The translations under genes were made by a program, and so were the position numbers. From Phoronis australis (lineage: Eukaryota > Phoronida > Phoronidae), in NCBI GenBank assembly GCA_002633005.1, contig NMRA01000082.1:472576-536575 (forward strand): 64,000 bases of DNA, in the 5' to 3' direction. The notes beneath the pieces are model-generated. The model did not search any database and was not told the DNA's origin. It saw only the letters and a program-made list of their open reading frames with translations. Of this stretch, positions 26,903 to 39,100 are shown piece by piece (position 1 is the stretch's first letter; each line of letters opens with the position of its first letter).

Positions 26903-27260
26903 NNNNNNNNNNNNNNNNNNNNNNNNNNNNNNNNNNNNNNNNNNNNNNNNNNNNNNNNNNNNNNNNNNNNNNNNNNNNNNNNNNNNNNNNNNNNNNNNNN
27001 NNNNNNNNNNNNNNNNNNNNNNNNNNNNNNNNNNNNNNNNNNNNNNNNNNNNNNNNNNNNNNNNNNNNNNNNNNNNNNNNNNNNNNNNNNNNNNNNNNNN
27101 NNNNNNNNNNNNNNNNNNNNNNNNNNNNNNNNNNNNNNNNNNNNNNNNNNNNNNNNNNNNNNNNNNNNNNNNNNNNNNNNNNNNNNNNNNNNNNNNNNNN
27201 NNNNNNNNNNNNNNNNNNNNNNNNNNNNNNNNNNNNNNNNNNNNNNNNNNNNNNNNNNNN
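26903..27260. other. Assembly gap (358 N)
   Basis: Run of N. The base before it corresponds to position 30209 in the second copy of the duplication. The gap therefore begins inside the repeated segment, a typical place for an assembly to break. Confidence 1.
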
Positions 27261-27654
27261 AGAAACATTCAGACTTAGTTTGTATTTTTGCCACTAGGTG
27301 TCTCTTTACGTTTTTTAAATTTCACTGTTTACAATTAATTTACAATAGTAAAACATGTAATGTGAGTGTAATATTGTTCAATACAATGGCACTGATGGGA
27401 CCATATTACTTGTTTTACAAAAAAGTCACCAAAACTGTTGTTTTTACAAATATAAGTTTACTAAGCTCTTTGGTGATTATTAGGTAACTTCAAACTCAAA
27501 TTTCTCAAAAATGTGCAACTTTATATGTGGGAACTTTTTAGATTTTGAAAACACTCTAATAAATGAACTAAAAAACACCAAAATAAAATTGCCCCCCTAA
27601 AGTACTCACAAAAACCATTTTCTAGAGGCCCTACAAAATCTGGCCCACCGACTA
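27261..27654. other. Unassigned sequence between gap and duplication copy 2
   Basis: AT-rich, no open frame of note and no similarity I can see to the flank of copy 1 (24142-24367). It contains one CTCF-like string (CCACTAGGTGTCT near 27291). Confidence 0.5.
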
Positions 27655-30209
27655 ATAGGACTCACTGCCCTGGCTTTTGTGATGGACTTTTAAATGTACT
27701 AGTCAAATTGGATAAAACTTCTGAAAACTCGAGCCACTGAATAGTTTTTCGTTTTGCCAAAATCCCGCACTTCACGGCATGCTGATGCTTTTTAATATCA
27801 ATTAAACAGATGCAGCGATGCACGTAGCATCAACTTTATCACACTGACAGAAGTTTGAATCCACGACTAGCTTGGTTCTGCAACACATATCTACACTATA
27901 TTTAACAAAATTAGGCAGTTTTCGCTATGTCAAGCAATGCAATCAGCCTTTGAAAAATGGAGAAATTACACTTTTAGCAATTAATTTCGTGCAAAGTAAA
28001 GCATTCTCAGCCAAGCTGATGGGAATTGCTTTCAGAGCTTAAAGCAAACAAGTTGCAGCCAAGTGTAAGTGTCAGATTTAAAAGATTAACCAATTGTCAA
28101 GTGATACGGTGGTTAATGGACTTTACTTTACCATTGCCTGTTCTCCCCAGAGTACCTAACATTATATTGTGACTTGGCTGATTTGAGCGACTGAACCATG
28201 GACTGCTTCTATACAAAGTTTCATAAAAGGGACTATTTGTAGGAGTTGAAAGGAATAAACAACATCAACAGTCTCCTAAGATGTCCCTCTATGCGCAAAA
28301 CGTGCTTATAATAATGTGACTCTAATGTTTTAATCTGTGTGAGAAATAATTTGCTAAAAAGCTTCTGGCATACAAAGCAGCTATATGAGTTCACTGGAGT
28401 GCTCTACTGACAGCTACAGACAGTGGTCAGATGGTCAATGTCCAGGATTCTATGAACTTTTCCAGTTTTGGTGGTCCCTGATTTAAGGAACCATGCAATC
28501 ACTGAATAATTCAGTGGATGTTGGTTCTAAAATTAAGAACTAACAAAACTGAAAATGAAACATTGTACTGATTGAACAAATTTTACGACTTTCGACTTAT
28601 TGCCGTTGTCGTGAATAGGTAAAGTTGCTGTTTACCTGATCCAAATCCTCGGCCTTTCCTTTTCGTGACTTTTTCTTTCAGCTTCTGTATTCCCTCTGAA
28701 AGACGAAATATAAATTTTCAGTTAATCGATTTTAGACTTTTAAGTCGATAACGATTCCATCGTCGGTAAAACGTTGCTGACCGGGGACGCCGGAGTGAGA
28801 CAAGAAGTTGAGGATAGTAAAATGACACAACCTTAAGTTGCATTCCAAATTTAGATAGATTATAGGAAAATGAGATATCGAAAATGACCATAAACTTGCA
28901 TATCAGCGTTTAAACTTACGATCTCCCTCTTCATCCTCTTCAAATTCCTTGTCAACTTCTTCCAAATCCAAAACGTCCGCCATGATGCGCAAAATGCCTT
29001 ATGATACACTGTAAAATGCTAATCGGCATTAAAACCGTTAATAAACAAATATCACACATGTAAAAAACACATCAATAAATTAAAATTTTTGATTATCTCT
29101 AATTTCATGTTTTATTTCGAATGAAATAATTCAAGTTTAAGTTGAATTTGGTAGTTTGATTACAAAATGTATCATCGCCGGCAACTGATTTTATTTGTAC
29201 CAGTAAGCGAGGGCCTCTATTGTAAGAAAAAGGAAGAAACCAGACGACGGCCAGACACATGTCTTTATGATTCTGCGTTAGTAAGTTGCTTCCCATAGTT
29301 TCTGGTGGACTTTCTTGAATCACGTTTCGTTTACAATCCCATTGAAGTGACGTATTTTCCATGTGCTTGTTGGCACTGGTGTTGAGGACTCAGATTAGTC
29401 AGGAAGACAGAAGCATTAATCAACAAAAACAACTGAATTGCGCCTGCTGCTTACTCTGACTGACCTGCTTCTGTAACAGTGTTAGAACATTTAAACATAT
29501 CATTATACTGCAACATAGATGAGCCTGAATTCAGTAACACGTAACATGTCGTACATGTACTTTTGTATTTAATCTGTATTTTATGTGCACTGTATGTATA
29601 ACTATAAGTAGTAGTTAGTAATAATCGTAGGCAATGACCATCCGATGGTCAGACCATCGCCTCTGTTGGCCCGAAGCAGAGACGATGCAGAGGCTATAGG
29701 CGCTCTGTACGCTGGAAGCTTTTCGGCGAATTATGCCTCGCACCGACTAAACCATCAAAGTCACGTTGTTATAAATACCTTTTGCGCATAGAGGAACACC
29801 TTAGGAGGTTGTCGATGTGTTTAAGTCCTTCGAACTCGAACAAATACTCCCGTTATGAAACTTTTTCTTCGAGCAGTCCCTATTTCAATTCCCGAAATCG
29901 TGAAATCAAAATTTTTGTACTGCGCACGCTCCAATTTTTACCGCGCTCGCTAGGTGATGTGACATCATCACCTCAATTTTTAAATAGGCCAAAGGTGAGC
30001 CATTGCGGTCTTGTCAGTCAAATGTTCGTTTCCAAAATGCCACCACTTATACTTGTCTTTAATTGGCGTTACTTGAAACTGTTTGTATTTCAATGAATTA
30101 TTGTTTGTATTTGATAAAAATAAATGCTGTTGATATGACATTTAATAGTCTTTGTGCACATATTTGACATTTTAATGTTTAACAACACGGCAAATGCACG
30201 GCTGGTTCC
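27655..30209. repeat. Segmental duplication, copy 2
   Basis: Second copy of 24368-26902, in the same orientation. It retains both RBM8A exons with intact splice sites and start codon, the upstream region and the complete left arm of the long-inverted-repeat element. It could be a real tandem duplication or two haplotypes placed side by side; the gap between the copies makes the second possibility serious. Confidence 0.9.
28636..28983 (-). pseudogene. RBM8A: Duplicated RBM8A exons 1 and 2
   Basis: Exon 1 copy is 28983-28920 and exon 2 copy is 28695-28636. The coding sequence equals the functional copy except for one synonymous change in the first Gly codon of exon 2 (GGT versus GGA). Donors and acceptor are kept. 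No exons 3-6 follow, so this is a partial gene. As it lies upstream on the same strand and its exon 2 ends in the same phase, it could act as an alternative promoter and first exons spliced to 24142-24059, or include exon 2 twice in frame. Confidence 0.8.
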
Positions 30210-31036
30210 CGGAAGCACGTACGCGAAGGGCAGGAACTTCAGCTTTCAAAGTTCGCCGGTATGATCGCAACTTCTGACCTTCGGCCTGGTTAAAAAAAAT
30301 GAAAATTTTGATTTCACGATTTTGGGAACTGAAATAGGGACTGATCGAAGAAAAAGTTTGATAACGGGAGTATTTGTTCGAGTTGGAAGGACTTAAACAC
30401 ATCGACAACCTCCTAAGGTGTTCCTCTTAGCGCAAAAGGTATTTATAACAACGTGACTTTGATGGTTTAGTCGGTGCAAGGCATAATCAGGGCTTGGAAT
30501 TTTCCGCGGAAACGCGGATTTCCGCTTTTTTGAAATGTGCTTTCCGCTTTTTTTTATAATATTTCCGCGTAAAAAAATCGGATTTGATATGAAATTTCCG
30601 CGGCAAATTCCGTTCTTACCGCGGCGTTGCAGACGACGTTCACCTCGGAAAGCGGAAGTTGCTCTTTATGCGTGGTGTGATTTTCAATGGCGGCTCGTGT
30701 TATTGTTAAGCGCGGCGACAAATACTACGGCTCTGCAGCCAAAATTGTGTGGGTTGGGAGTGGACGGGCAAGCGAAAAGGATGCAGATGCATGCTACTGA
30801 TGGTGGTAACGTTTTTCTTTTTTTTTTTAGTCCTGATTTTTGTCGCGGAAAGGTTCACATTGACCATTTCAAAGGCTGGTTATCGGGCATGATTTGGGCC
30901 GTAAAAGTTTCCGCGTTTTTTGTCATCGGTCATTCCAAGCCCTGCATAATTCGCCGAAAAGCTTCCGGCGTACAGAGCGCCTATAGCCTCTGCATCGCCT
31001 CTGCTTCGGGCCAACAGAGGCGATGGTCATTGCCTA
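29628..31036. mobile_element. Mutator-like element with ~285-base inverted repeats, disrupted by a nested hAT-like element
   Basis: Left end TAGGCAATGACCA (29628) and right end TGGTCATTGCCTA (ending 31036) are inverted copies. They are flanked by perfect 9-base duplications TAATAATCG (29619-29627, 31037-31045). The arms remain inverted copies for roughly 285 bases (left 29628-29910; right 30297-31036 once the nested insertion at 30488-30944 is removed). About 390 bases separate them, and no transposase frame is visible. Long TIRs plus 9-base target duplications are the hallmark of Mutator-like elements; a foldback-type origin is the alternative. Confidence 0.75.
30488..30944 (+). mobile_element. 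hAT-like MITE copy 1, TSD CATAAT
   Basis: 457 bases starting CAGGGCTTGGAAT and ending ATTCCAAGCCCTG (13-base perfect TIR), flanked by CATAAT on both sides. The empty-site sequence is preserved in the other arm of the host element (about 29733-29745), confirming a 6-base duplication. Many TTTCCGC motifs lie near the ends. A short frame from an ATG near 30690 reads MAARVIVKRGDKYYGSAAKI and stops after 37 residues. Confidence 0.85.
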
Positions 31037-31045
31037 TAATAATCG

Positions 31046-33174
31046 GTGAGGTTTAATAAGTGGAACATTAGCACAAGTGCTATCATTGTGTAGTTTAAGT
31101 TTTTGTAATTGAAGTTTGTATTTCTTTAAATTGTTGTTTAATATCACTTTAGCTAATGTTTCATTGTTAAACCTCATCAACTTCTAATTAAAGATTACTA
31201 GACTACTAGGTTGTTGGTAGTCTGCCATGTCGATTGCTGTGATTGGCTGTTGCTTGACCTTCGTTGGGGGGTCATTCATTGTCTGAACCCGATTGAAGGT
31301 CAAGCAGTACATAATCATGTGCATCACACAGTGGCGAGATTGCGAACTTTGCCAGACTTCCAGCGCATATCTAGTGTCGTTGTGTCCAGGCAACTCCCTC
31401 CCTTGATTATATGGTGTATACTGGAGGTATGTTTTAACAGATCAAAATCAGCTCCAGTGGTTTGGTTCACTGTAGTTGCCCGCGTTGTAGTAGACACGTA
31501 ATCTGTCTGTAGTGTAAATAATTTAGCAGTACGTGCACTTCTGCTGGAACTACTAAGTAGAAGGTATTGTCTTGCCTATAGGTGTGGTGAATGAACGTCA
31601 ACACGTAATAAATTACGGCGTTTTCTCGTTGGTCCCAACTTGTTCGATTCTATAGCCCAAAACAAGTTGCAGGGCTTGGAATTTTCCGCAGAAACGCGGA
31701 TTTCCGCTTTTTTCAAATCTTCTGTCCGCGCATTTTATTATATTTCCGCGTAAAAAAAATCGGATTTGATATGAAATTTCCGCAGCAAATTCCTTTCTTA
31801 CCGCGGCGTTGCAGACGACGTTCACCTCGAAAAGCAAAAGTTGCTCTTTATGTTTTGGAGGAACGTAAATTGTTTACATTGCCGGGGCATCTGGGATAGC
31901 ATGGTGGGATTTTCAATGGCGACTCGTGTTATTGTAATCCGCGGCGACAAATACTACGGCTCTGCAGCCAAAAATGTGTGGGTTGGGAGTGGACGGACGA
32001 GCTAAAAGGACGCAGACGCATGCTATTGATGATGGTAACGTTTTTTTGTTTTTTTTTTAGTCTTCCCGATTTTTGTCGGGGAAAGGTTCACATTGACCAT
32101 TTCAAGGCTGAGTAGCGCGCATGATTTGGGCCGTAGAAGTTTCCGCGTTTTTTGTCATTGGTCATTCCAAGCCCTGAAGTTGGGAAGATGACTCCTGTAG
32201 CCAATATCTTACATGACTGATAATCTGCATTCAGGCATTTTTGGTTGGAGGGCCAGCTCTCTATTGCTCGATAATTGCTCTAATCTCCAATAAGATCGTA
32301 TCTTGCCTGACTGGGCTGTGGTGTTGAAAATTAAAGTTATAGCATATTTGAAGATAAACCAATAGCATTTCTGAATTCCTTGTCAAATGGTATCATGTTT
32401 AGTTCTTGAATCGTCAAAATCACCTAACTACAACTGAAGTTACGACAAGCTATTCTTTCTGAACGTACCAACTCGCTCTGGGTTTGACTGTGTTCACATG
32501 TGGTGTGTAATAAGCCTGGTAGATAATTGGCCTGCCTGTTATACCAGACAAAATAATGTGCTTGGCAGTTAACAAGGGAGCTACATGTTATCACATGCTC
32601 ACAATCCTCTACGTCTGGTAAAGTTACTGAACGGGAGAAACTGTCACGAGTAAGTGAACAAGATGGAATAAAAATTTAGCGATTTAGTTGAAGCTCAATT
32701 TTTCATTTCACTGCAACTGTATCTGCATATAATTTGCAGTGGTCTCACAACAAAACTTGCATCAAAAACCTAGTAGTCCAACCGCATGCAAGTTTTTGCA
32801 ACTCTGACATTCAAATGACACTTGACTTGTCCTGCTATTTCTAAGAAACACAGTCTAACGAACGTCATTTTCTGTTGTCACTGTTTAACGTTTGTACTGG
32901 TCAAAAAGGTGAGACATCAGTTTCATGCACCATTTGCTTGATTTTTGGTTTCGTTTTGTTAAGTGACATGATTTGGGATATGATGACAACTTTACCAAAA
33001 CAAATTTCCTCCATAATTTCAATTTGCTGGAAGTATTCTATTCAAGCCTACTAACAGACAATTCTGCTTACAGATGGCGCTCTGAATTGATGCACATGAT
33101 CAGTCTAGGACAACCTGTCAGAGACCGATTGTGATCAACATTGCTTTATAACACGTATTGATTTTTTGTTACAG
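31046..33174. other. Intergenic or 5' region of the zinc-finger gene
   Basis: No coding exon seen apart from the transposon at 31670-32176. A 5' non-coding exon of the zinc-finger gene may lie here, because the first coding exon begins at an acceptor (AG at 33173-33174). Confidence 0.4.
31670..32176 (+). mobile_element. hAT-like MITE copy 2, TSD AAGTTG
   Basis: 507 bases, CAGGGCTTGGAAT…ATTCCAAGCCCTG, flanked by AAGTTG on both sides. It is longer than the 30488 copy because it keeps an internal segment around 31850-31900 that the third copy also has. The internal short frame is broken early (stop after GSGRTS). Confidence 0.85.
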
Positions 33175-33188
33175 GTACGTACATCTAA

Positions 33189-36100
33189 ATGATGGATGTC
33201 GTGACCTTTCATGGAGTCAAACCAAGCGAGTTCCTGAACTTGCCTAGCAATGACTCTGATGTCAACTGTCGTTCGGACGACAATTCTGTTACCATGGTAA
33301 CGCAGAACTCCAGTCCCTTTACAGAAGGTTTCCACGACTTGGGCTTGACTGGATATACCGGAGGTCCCATTGAAACCAGTGTTGTGGACTTCATTTCTGA
33401 GAGATCACTTGGAGACAATATCGGTAGCTGTGATGACCATCTTAGTGCATACAATAACTCTGCTGGTGCTTCGAATTCCGCTGCACATTTGGAAAATTGT
33501 CATGGCTCTAGAGAACTGTTGGAGAGCTTGAGTGCACATGATAGTGTTAATGTCTCTAGCTTGCTCTCATCCTGTGACATGAAGATGTTGGTGACATTCG
33601 TAAACAACCAAGCAACATTTGTGTCGGAGCGTATCATCTATTTAGCCAAAGTTGGAACCACAGTCGAACCGGCGGACAAATTTTTTCTTATACCTCTAAA
33701 ATGCCTTAAGGAGCTGAACAATGTTAATGAACTTGTGCCTCAAAAGTTAGATATTAATACGTGTCAGTCCAGTCGGACATCTGGTGGTAATACTGAGGAC
33801 ACTATGAATGTCAACGATGACGGAGGTGATTCTATGTCCATTGGTTCTTCAGTGGTCAATTCTGTCGATGATGTCGGTAGTGACGTCATTGATGTCAGAG
33901 CTGAAAAAACAATCGAAGATTGCTCAAAAAGTGTTAGTTGTATGGCTCAGGAAGAGACTATGGACAAAGTCCCTGTGATAACATTTCAGAAAAAAAGGAC
34001 ACCTGGACAGGTAGAAAATGAAAACGTTTTAGTGGACAGTAGTAACTCATTAGTTTTTGAGTCATGTGATGTGAACTCTGTTGTCTGTGAAGAGGAAAAC
34101 GAAGACGGTTTGAATCAACAAACTTACACCTCAAATTCTGTGGAACCCTTTCACAGATCTATCTCGAGTGCAGCGTATCAGTTGTCGTTGCTAAGTAATG
34201 AATCTCTGGAACAACTTTCTATGGAGGAACGTGTGCGAGTCGTGTCAAAGATGGCTGACAGCATGCACTCGGTAGCAAACAAGAGGTGGAGTTGTTGTTT
34301 GTGTGAAAAGTCGTACACAACGAAGCACAACCTTGTCGTACACGTGCTCGGACATTTTAACATTCGCCCGCACAGCTGCTCACATTGCGGTAAGCTCTTC
34401 AAACAGGTCAGTCATCTCAGGGTACATGTGCGGACGCACAACCAAACGAGACCGTACAAGTGCGCCCTCTGTGAGAAGGCATACAATCAGAGCACGCACC
34501 TCAAACGTCATATGACTGTGCATTCTAACGGTTCGGACAGGCACCGCTGCGAACGGTGTAGGAAATGTTTCGAAAGTAGCGACTGTCTGAATAAACATGA
34601 GTGTGGTAGTGATGAGGAGGCTGGAAAACAAGAAGTGGACAACAAGTGTGAGGTATCGTTATACAAATAATTCACCTTGTGATTGCACAGAGTTGAGAGG
34701 ATGCTGAGCCCTGTTCTAAAATTGTAATTGCTGGGTATCCTCGTTCTGTCCACCCCTAATGTACCATTGATGTCTCACCTGAGTGACAAAAGCAGCATTC
34801 AGCTAAATCCACTTAGTCACTTTTATGAAACAGCCTGCTGGTGTTGGAGGCTGATGTAGACAGTACCACCACTTGAACAGGACCAGCGCACTGGCACAGG
34901 CGATAGCCATTCCACAGGGTCTCTATACACTGGAATATGTTTGGCAATTTGTGGTTCACACTCACTAAACCATCAAAGTCGTATTGNAGCATTTAACGCT
35001 GCAGGTAAGAGCATAATCTAAACATTTTCCCGATGATCTAAAAAATCTATTTTGGCACGTTAAAATGGCGGGAAAATTTTGCGACCTGGCATTTACGAAT
35101 GCGAGCTGGATTTTGAAAATGCGACCTGGGATTTTGGCTAGGTCGCAAAATGCGACCTGGCGATTTTAATAGCGTCGAGCCCTGGTACCACCACTTGAAC
35201 AGGGCCAGCGCACTGGCACAGGCGATAGCCATTCCACAGGGTCTCTATACACTGGAATATGTTTGGCAATTTGTGGTTCACACTCACTAAACCATCAAAG
35301 TCGTATTGCTATATGCACCGTTTGAGCATTGAGGGACACCTTAATTGGTCGGTGTTGTCTTTAACTTTTCCCAGCTCAAACAAATATTCTTACAATCGTT
35401 CCATCAACACAATTGAAGGCTTATGTTCTGCCAGTGTGCTCTATATGTCAAAGTGAAGCATGCAAAGTGTTATGGTTAGGCCAGCGATGCCTGACTGCTA
35501 GTCATGCTGAGAGGTGGTAGCACATATAAGGGACCTGTCGAATTCTGATAATTGACCTATTGCAAGCTCCGCTCTCTTGCCTAATGTCGACTAACAAACA
35601 ATAAGTTTTACCCGGCAACATGTTTTTTGTCGGGTAAAATGGCGGCTTGGAAAGGAAGGTGTGTCAAGAATGATCAGTTCTAAATGGTCAGTTAATCCGT
35701 CACTCAAAATCCTGGCGATAGGTCAATTGTTAAATGCTCTTGTTCTTGTAGGAAACGACCGTAAACTCTGATCGTCGTTGCCCTGAGTGTGGCCAGGAGT
35801 TTCCTTATCCATCCTTGCTGAGGGACCACATGGCAGTGCATACTGGCAACAGGCCTCACATCTGTCATGAGTGTGGAATGGAGTTTAGAAAGGTACTGAT
35901 TGACATTTGGATTTTGCACCTGGTTGTACCCACTGAGATGAATTTAAAATCTTATCTATAGTCGACTGGCTGTATTTTGCAGTATTTTGCCGTGGACGCA
36001 TAAGTTTAAGCAGCAACATGATGAAATTTAATTTTATGAAGAAGGTTTAAGATAAAATTTGATGGAATTACGGTATCCTTTTTGTTCAATGTAAAATGTT

Positions 36101-39100
36101 TAAATTTATTGATTACTGCAACTAGATCAAGTGAATTTCAGAAAGAAGGTTACTTGTAATTTTTCTGCCAACCACATTGGTGGAAAACAAAACCGGTAAA
36201 CATCAACACTTTAATTAGAGCAGTCTCCTACTCCCTGTTGCAGAATGTACACGCATGATGTAATTGTGTTTTATAAGTCTGAATAAACCTTCTATATCTC
36301 AAAAAAAGGTACTAACAAAAGCATAATGGAATGCATGCTACTCATCCAGTTGCGGCATAATGCAGATCAAAATAAATCAATTTCTGGACTGTATACTGTT
36401 GATGATGCAGCGTCCTCATCTCTGAGAGTGCCACAGTTCGAGTGAGGCCGAAGGGATTAGGTGTCGGACTTGGGGGGATTGTTGTCACGTGGCTTCTGAC
36501 GCATTTTCTCTAGTTGGTTTCGTAATACGCTTTACTACACGGCTCATAGATTCAGGGGTTGGAATTTTCCGCGGAAACGCGGATTTCCGCTTTTTTGAAA
36601 TGTGCTTTCCGCTTTTTTTATAATATTTCTGCGTAAAAAATCGGATTTGATATGAAATTTCCGCGGTAAATTCCTTTCTTACCGCGGCGTTGCAGACGAC
36701 GTTCACCTCGGAAAGCGGAAGTTGCTCGTTATGTTTCGGAGGAACGTAAATTGTCAACATTGCCGGGGCATCTGGGTAAAGCGTGGTGTGATTTTCAATG
36801 GCGGCTCGTGTTATTGTTAAGCGCGGCGACAAATACTACCGCTCTGCAGCCAAATTTGTGTGGGTTGGGAGTGGACGGGCGAGCGAAAAGGACGCAGACG
36901 CATGCTACTGATGGTGGTAACGTTCCTTTTTTTAGTCCTCCTGATTTTTGTCACGGAAAGGTTCACATTGACCATTTCAAAGGCTGGTTATTGGGCATGA
37001 TTTGGGCCGTAAAAGTTTCCGCGTTTTTTGTCATTGGTCATTCCAAGCCCTGTAGATTATGTCTCAGTCCTCCGGCTCAATTCTCTTGTGAATCGCCTCT
37101 CTCACACCACCAGAAAACCAAGAAGTTGTCACAATCCATGTGACATCAATCCTTGCCAAGGCTGACACGCCAGCACTTCGGCTTCAGTCGATCTGTAGAA
37201 GTCTCCGAGATGGGGATGCTACGTCATCATTAGTGTACAGTAAGTCCAGAAATTGTTTTATTGTGATTTGCAGTACTAACAAAAGCAATTTGTTGAACAT
37301 GGTTTGTGGGTTGTTTGCCTTTAAGAATGTTTAAATTAAGACATGAGGATTATTTAACAAAAGGTATACGAACCATAGTTTTGCTTATTGTGGCTTAGTG
37401 ATCTCGAATTGCCTTTTTTGGAAATTACAGGTTCTACGGTAGTAAGTTAAAGTAGTAATGAAACTGACACAATCAAAAGTAAGATCACAAATTTGTTTGC
37501 TACCATGACTCCTGGCAAAATTTAGTTTTTAAATCACTGCATCTTGTTTACTATTGAGGAATGTGCCCCACGAATGGTACCAGTTCATGTGTAGAGGGCG
37601 CTCTGAGCTAAGTATGAAGTGAATGAAGTCTGGAATGTTTTTAATTCATGGACATTTTGAGACATTGGAATGTTTGTGTAAGTCATTTGAATATCCCACT
37701 GCCAACAGTGGCAACTTGATGCACTGAATTGAAAATTGTCTGTTGCAGATGTCTTTGTTCTGAAAATTAAACTCGGAAGGTCAGAAGTTGATGCCCACTT
37801 TGGGAAGTTAATTATTTTATTGCCACTAAAAATGTCATATAGTAGGCCTATTCTGGTGAACTAGTAAAGCTCTATTGTTGCTTAGTAATTTATTATTCAG
37901 TTGGTTAATAAATTAATGAACTCCCTCCGCTTCTAGCCACACCACCTGCGTGCACACCAACTAACTCACTCCACCGTCAGACCACACACGTGCTTTGTCT
38001 GTGGACGCGGCTTCACACTCAAGTCAAACATGGAACGCCACCTGTTGACGCACAACCCGCGTCGCCAGTTCAAGTGCGATGAGTGCGGCAGGCGATTCAA
38101 CCAAAAGCAGACGTTACAGGAGCACCTGTTGACTCACAGCCAGCTGAAGCCTTTTCATTGTCACGTGTGCGGTGAGTTTGCCCCATCTGCTAGATATGGA
38201 CGTCAAATTAACATTACCGTTGATGCCCGAGACACAATCTCTCTAAGCAAACTGTGCCTTATGCATGAGACTTCAGACACACCGTAACGCAACTTACTCA
38301 AAAGTTGATGGACATTTACAGAAACAAATCCTGACTTGCATGTCAAAAACTGTGGATTGTGATTTAGTGTTTTCTACATTCAATGAACATTGTGGCATTG
38401 TCCAATCAGTGATGGCGATTTTGAACTAGAACAGTTTCGAGCTTGCCAGTGAAACACTAGCGTTAGATTTAATTGTGATTTTGCAACACTACTGAGCACA
38501 GGGCCAAATCTGTGAACTCGAAACTTGATTTGAAAGTGGACCAGGTGAATTTACAAATTTTTCTCGAATCTTGCCACATGAATGGGTAAGTTTTGAGTCT
38601 GAGTATTAGTAGAATCCAAGTTAAACTTAAGCCTAGGTTTAAATTGAGTCTGCACCCAGCAGGTGTGTGAATCACTAACCAAAGAAGTTATGTGACATGA
38701 AACTATTACATATGTTGCAAGGATTGGGGCACCGTAGGTGAAAATTTGGCAGCAAAATTCAACTTTCACAGTTTTTTGTCAAGTTGAGTGCCACACACTA
38801 GGTGTCTGTGTCAAACAACTCGCTGGTTACATTGTAGCCCACTCATGCATTCAGGCGAATTTTCAGCAGATGCCACATATACTGCAAAATGTTTGCCCGG
38901 TGCGCAATACTGAGAAATGATGATATGCCTCCGTGTTTCTTTGTGACCTGTCTTCACTGACACTCATGCCATGGTAATGGATCGCGACTATCTTCTAAAA
39001 ATAACACTATCACTAATGTTTCTCCATTTTTAATTTTTTTTTCACAATAGTGTGCACTAAATTTCTGTGCAGCCCAAACGACATCGTAGGTGAGGTCTAA

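Noticed and set aside
26783-27297. Long frames across the assembly gap
   Set aside because: They consist of N translated as X.
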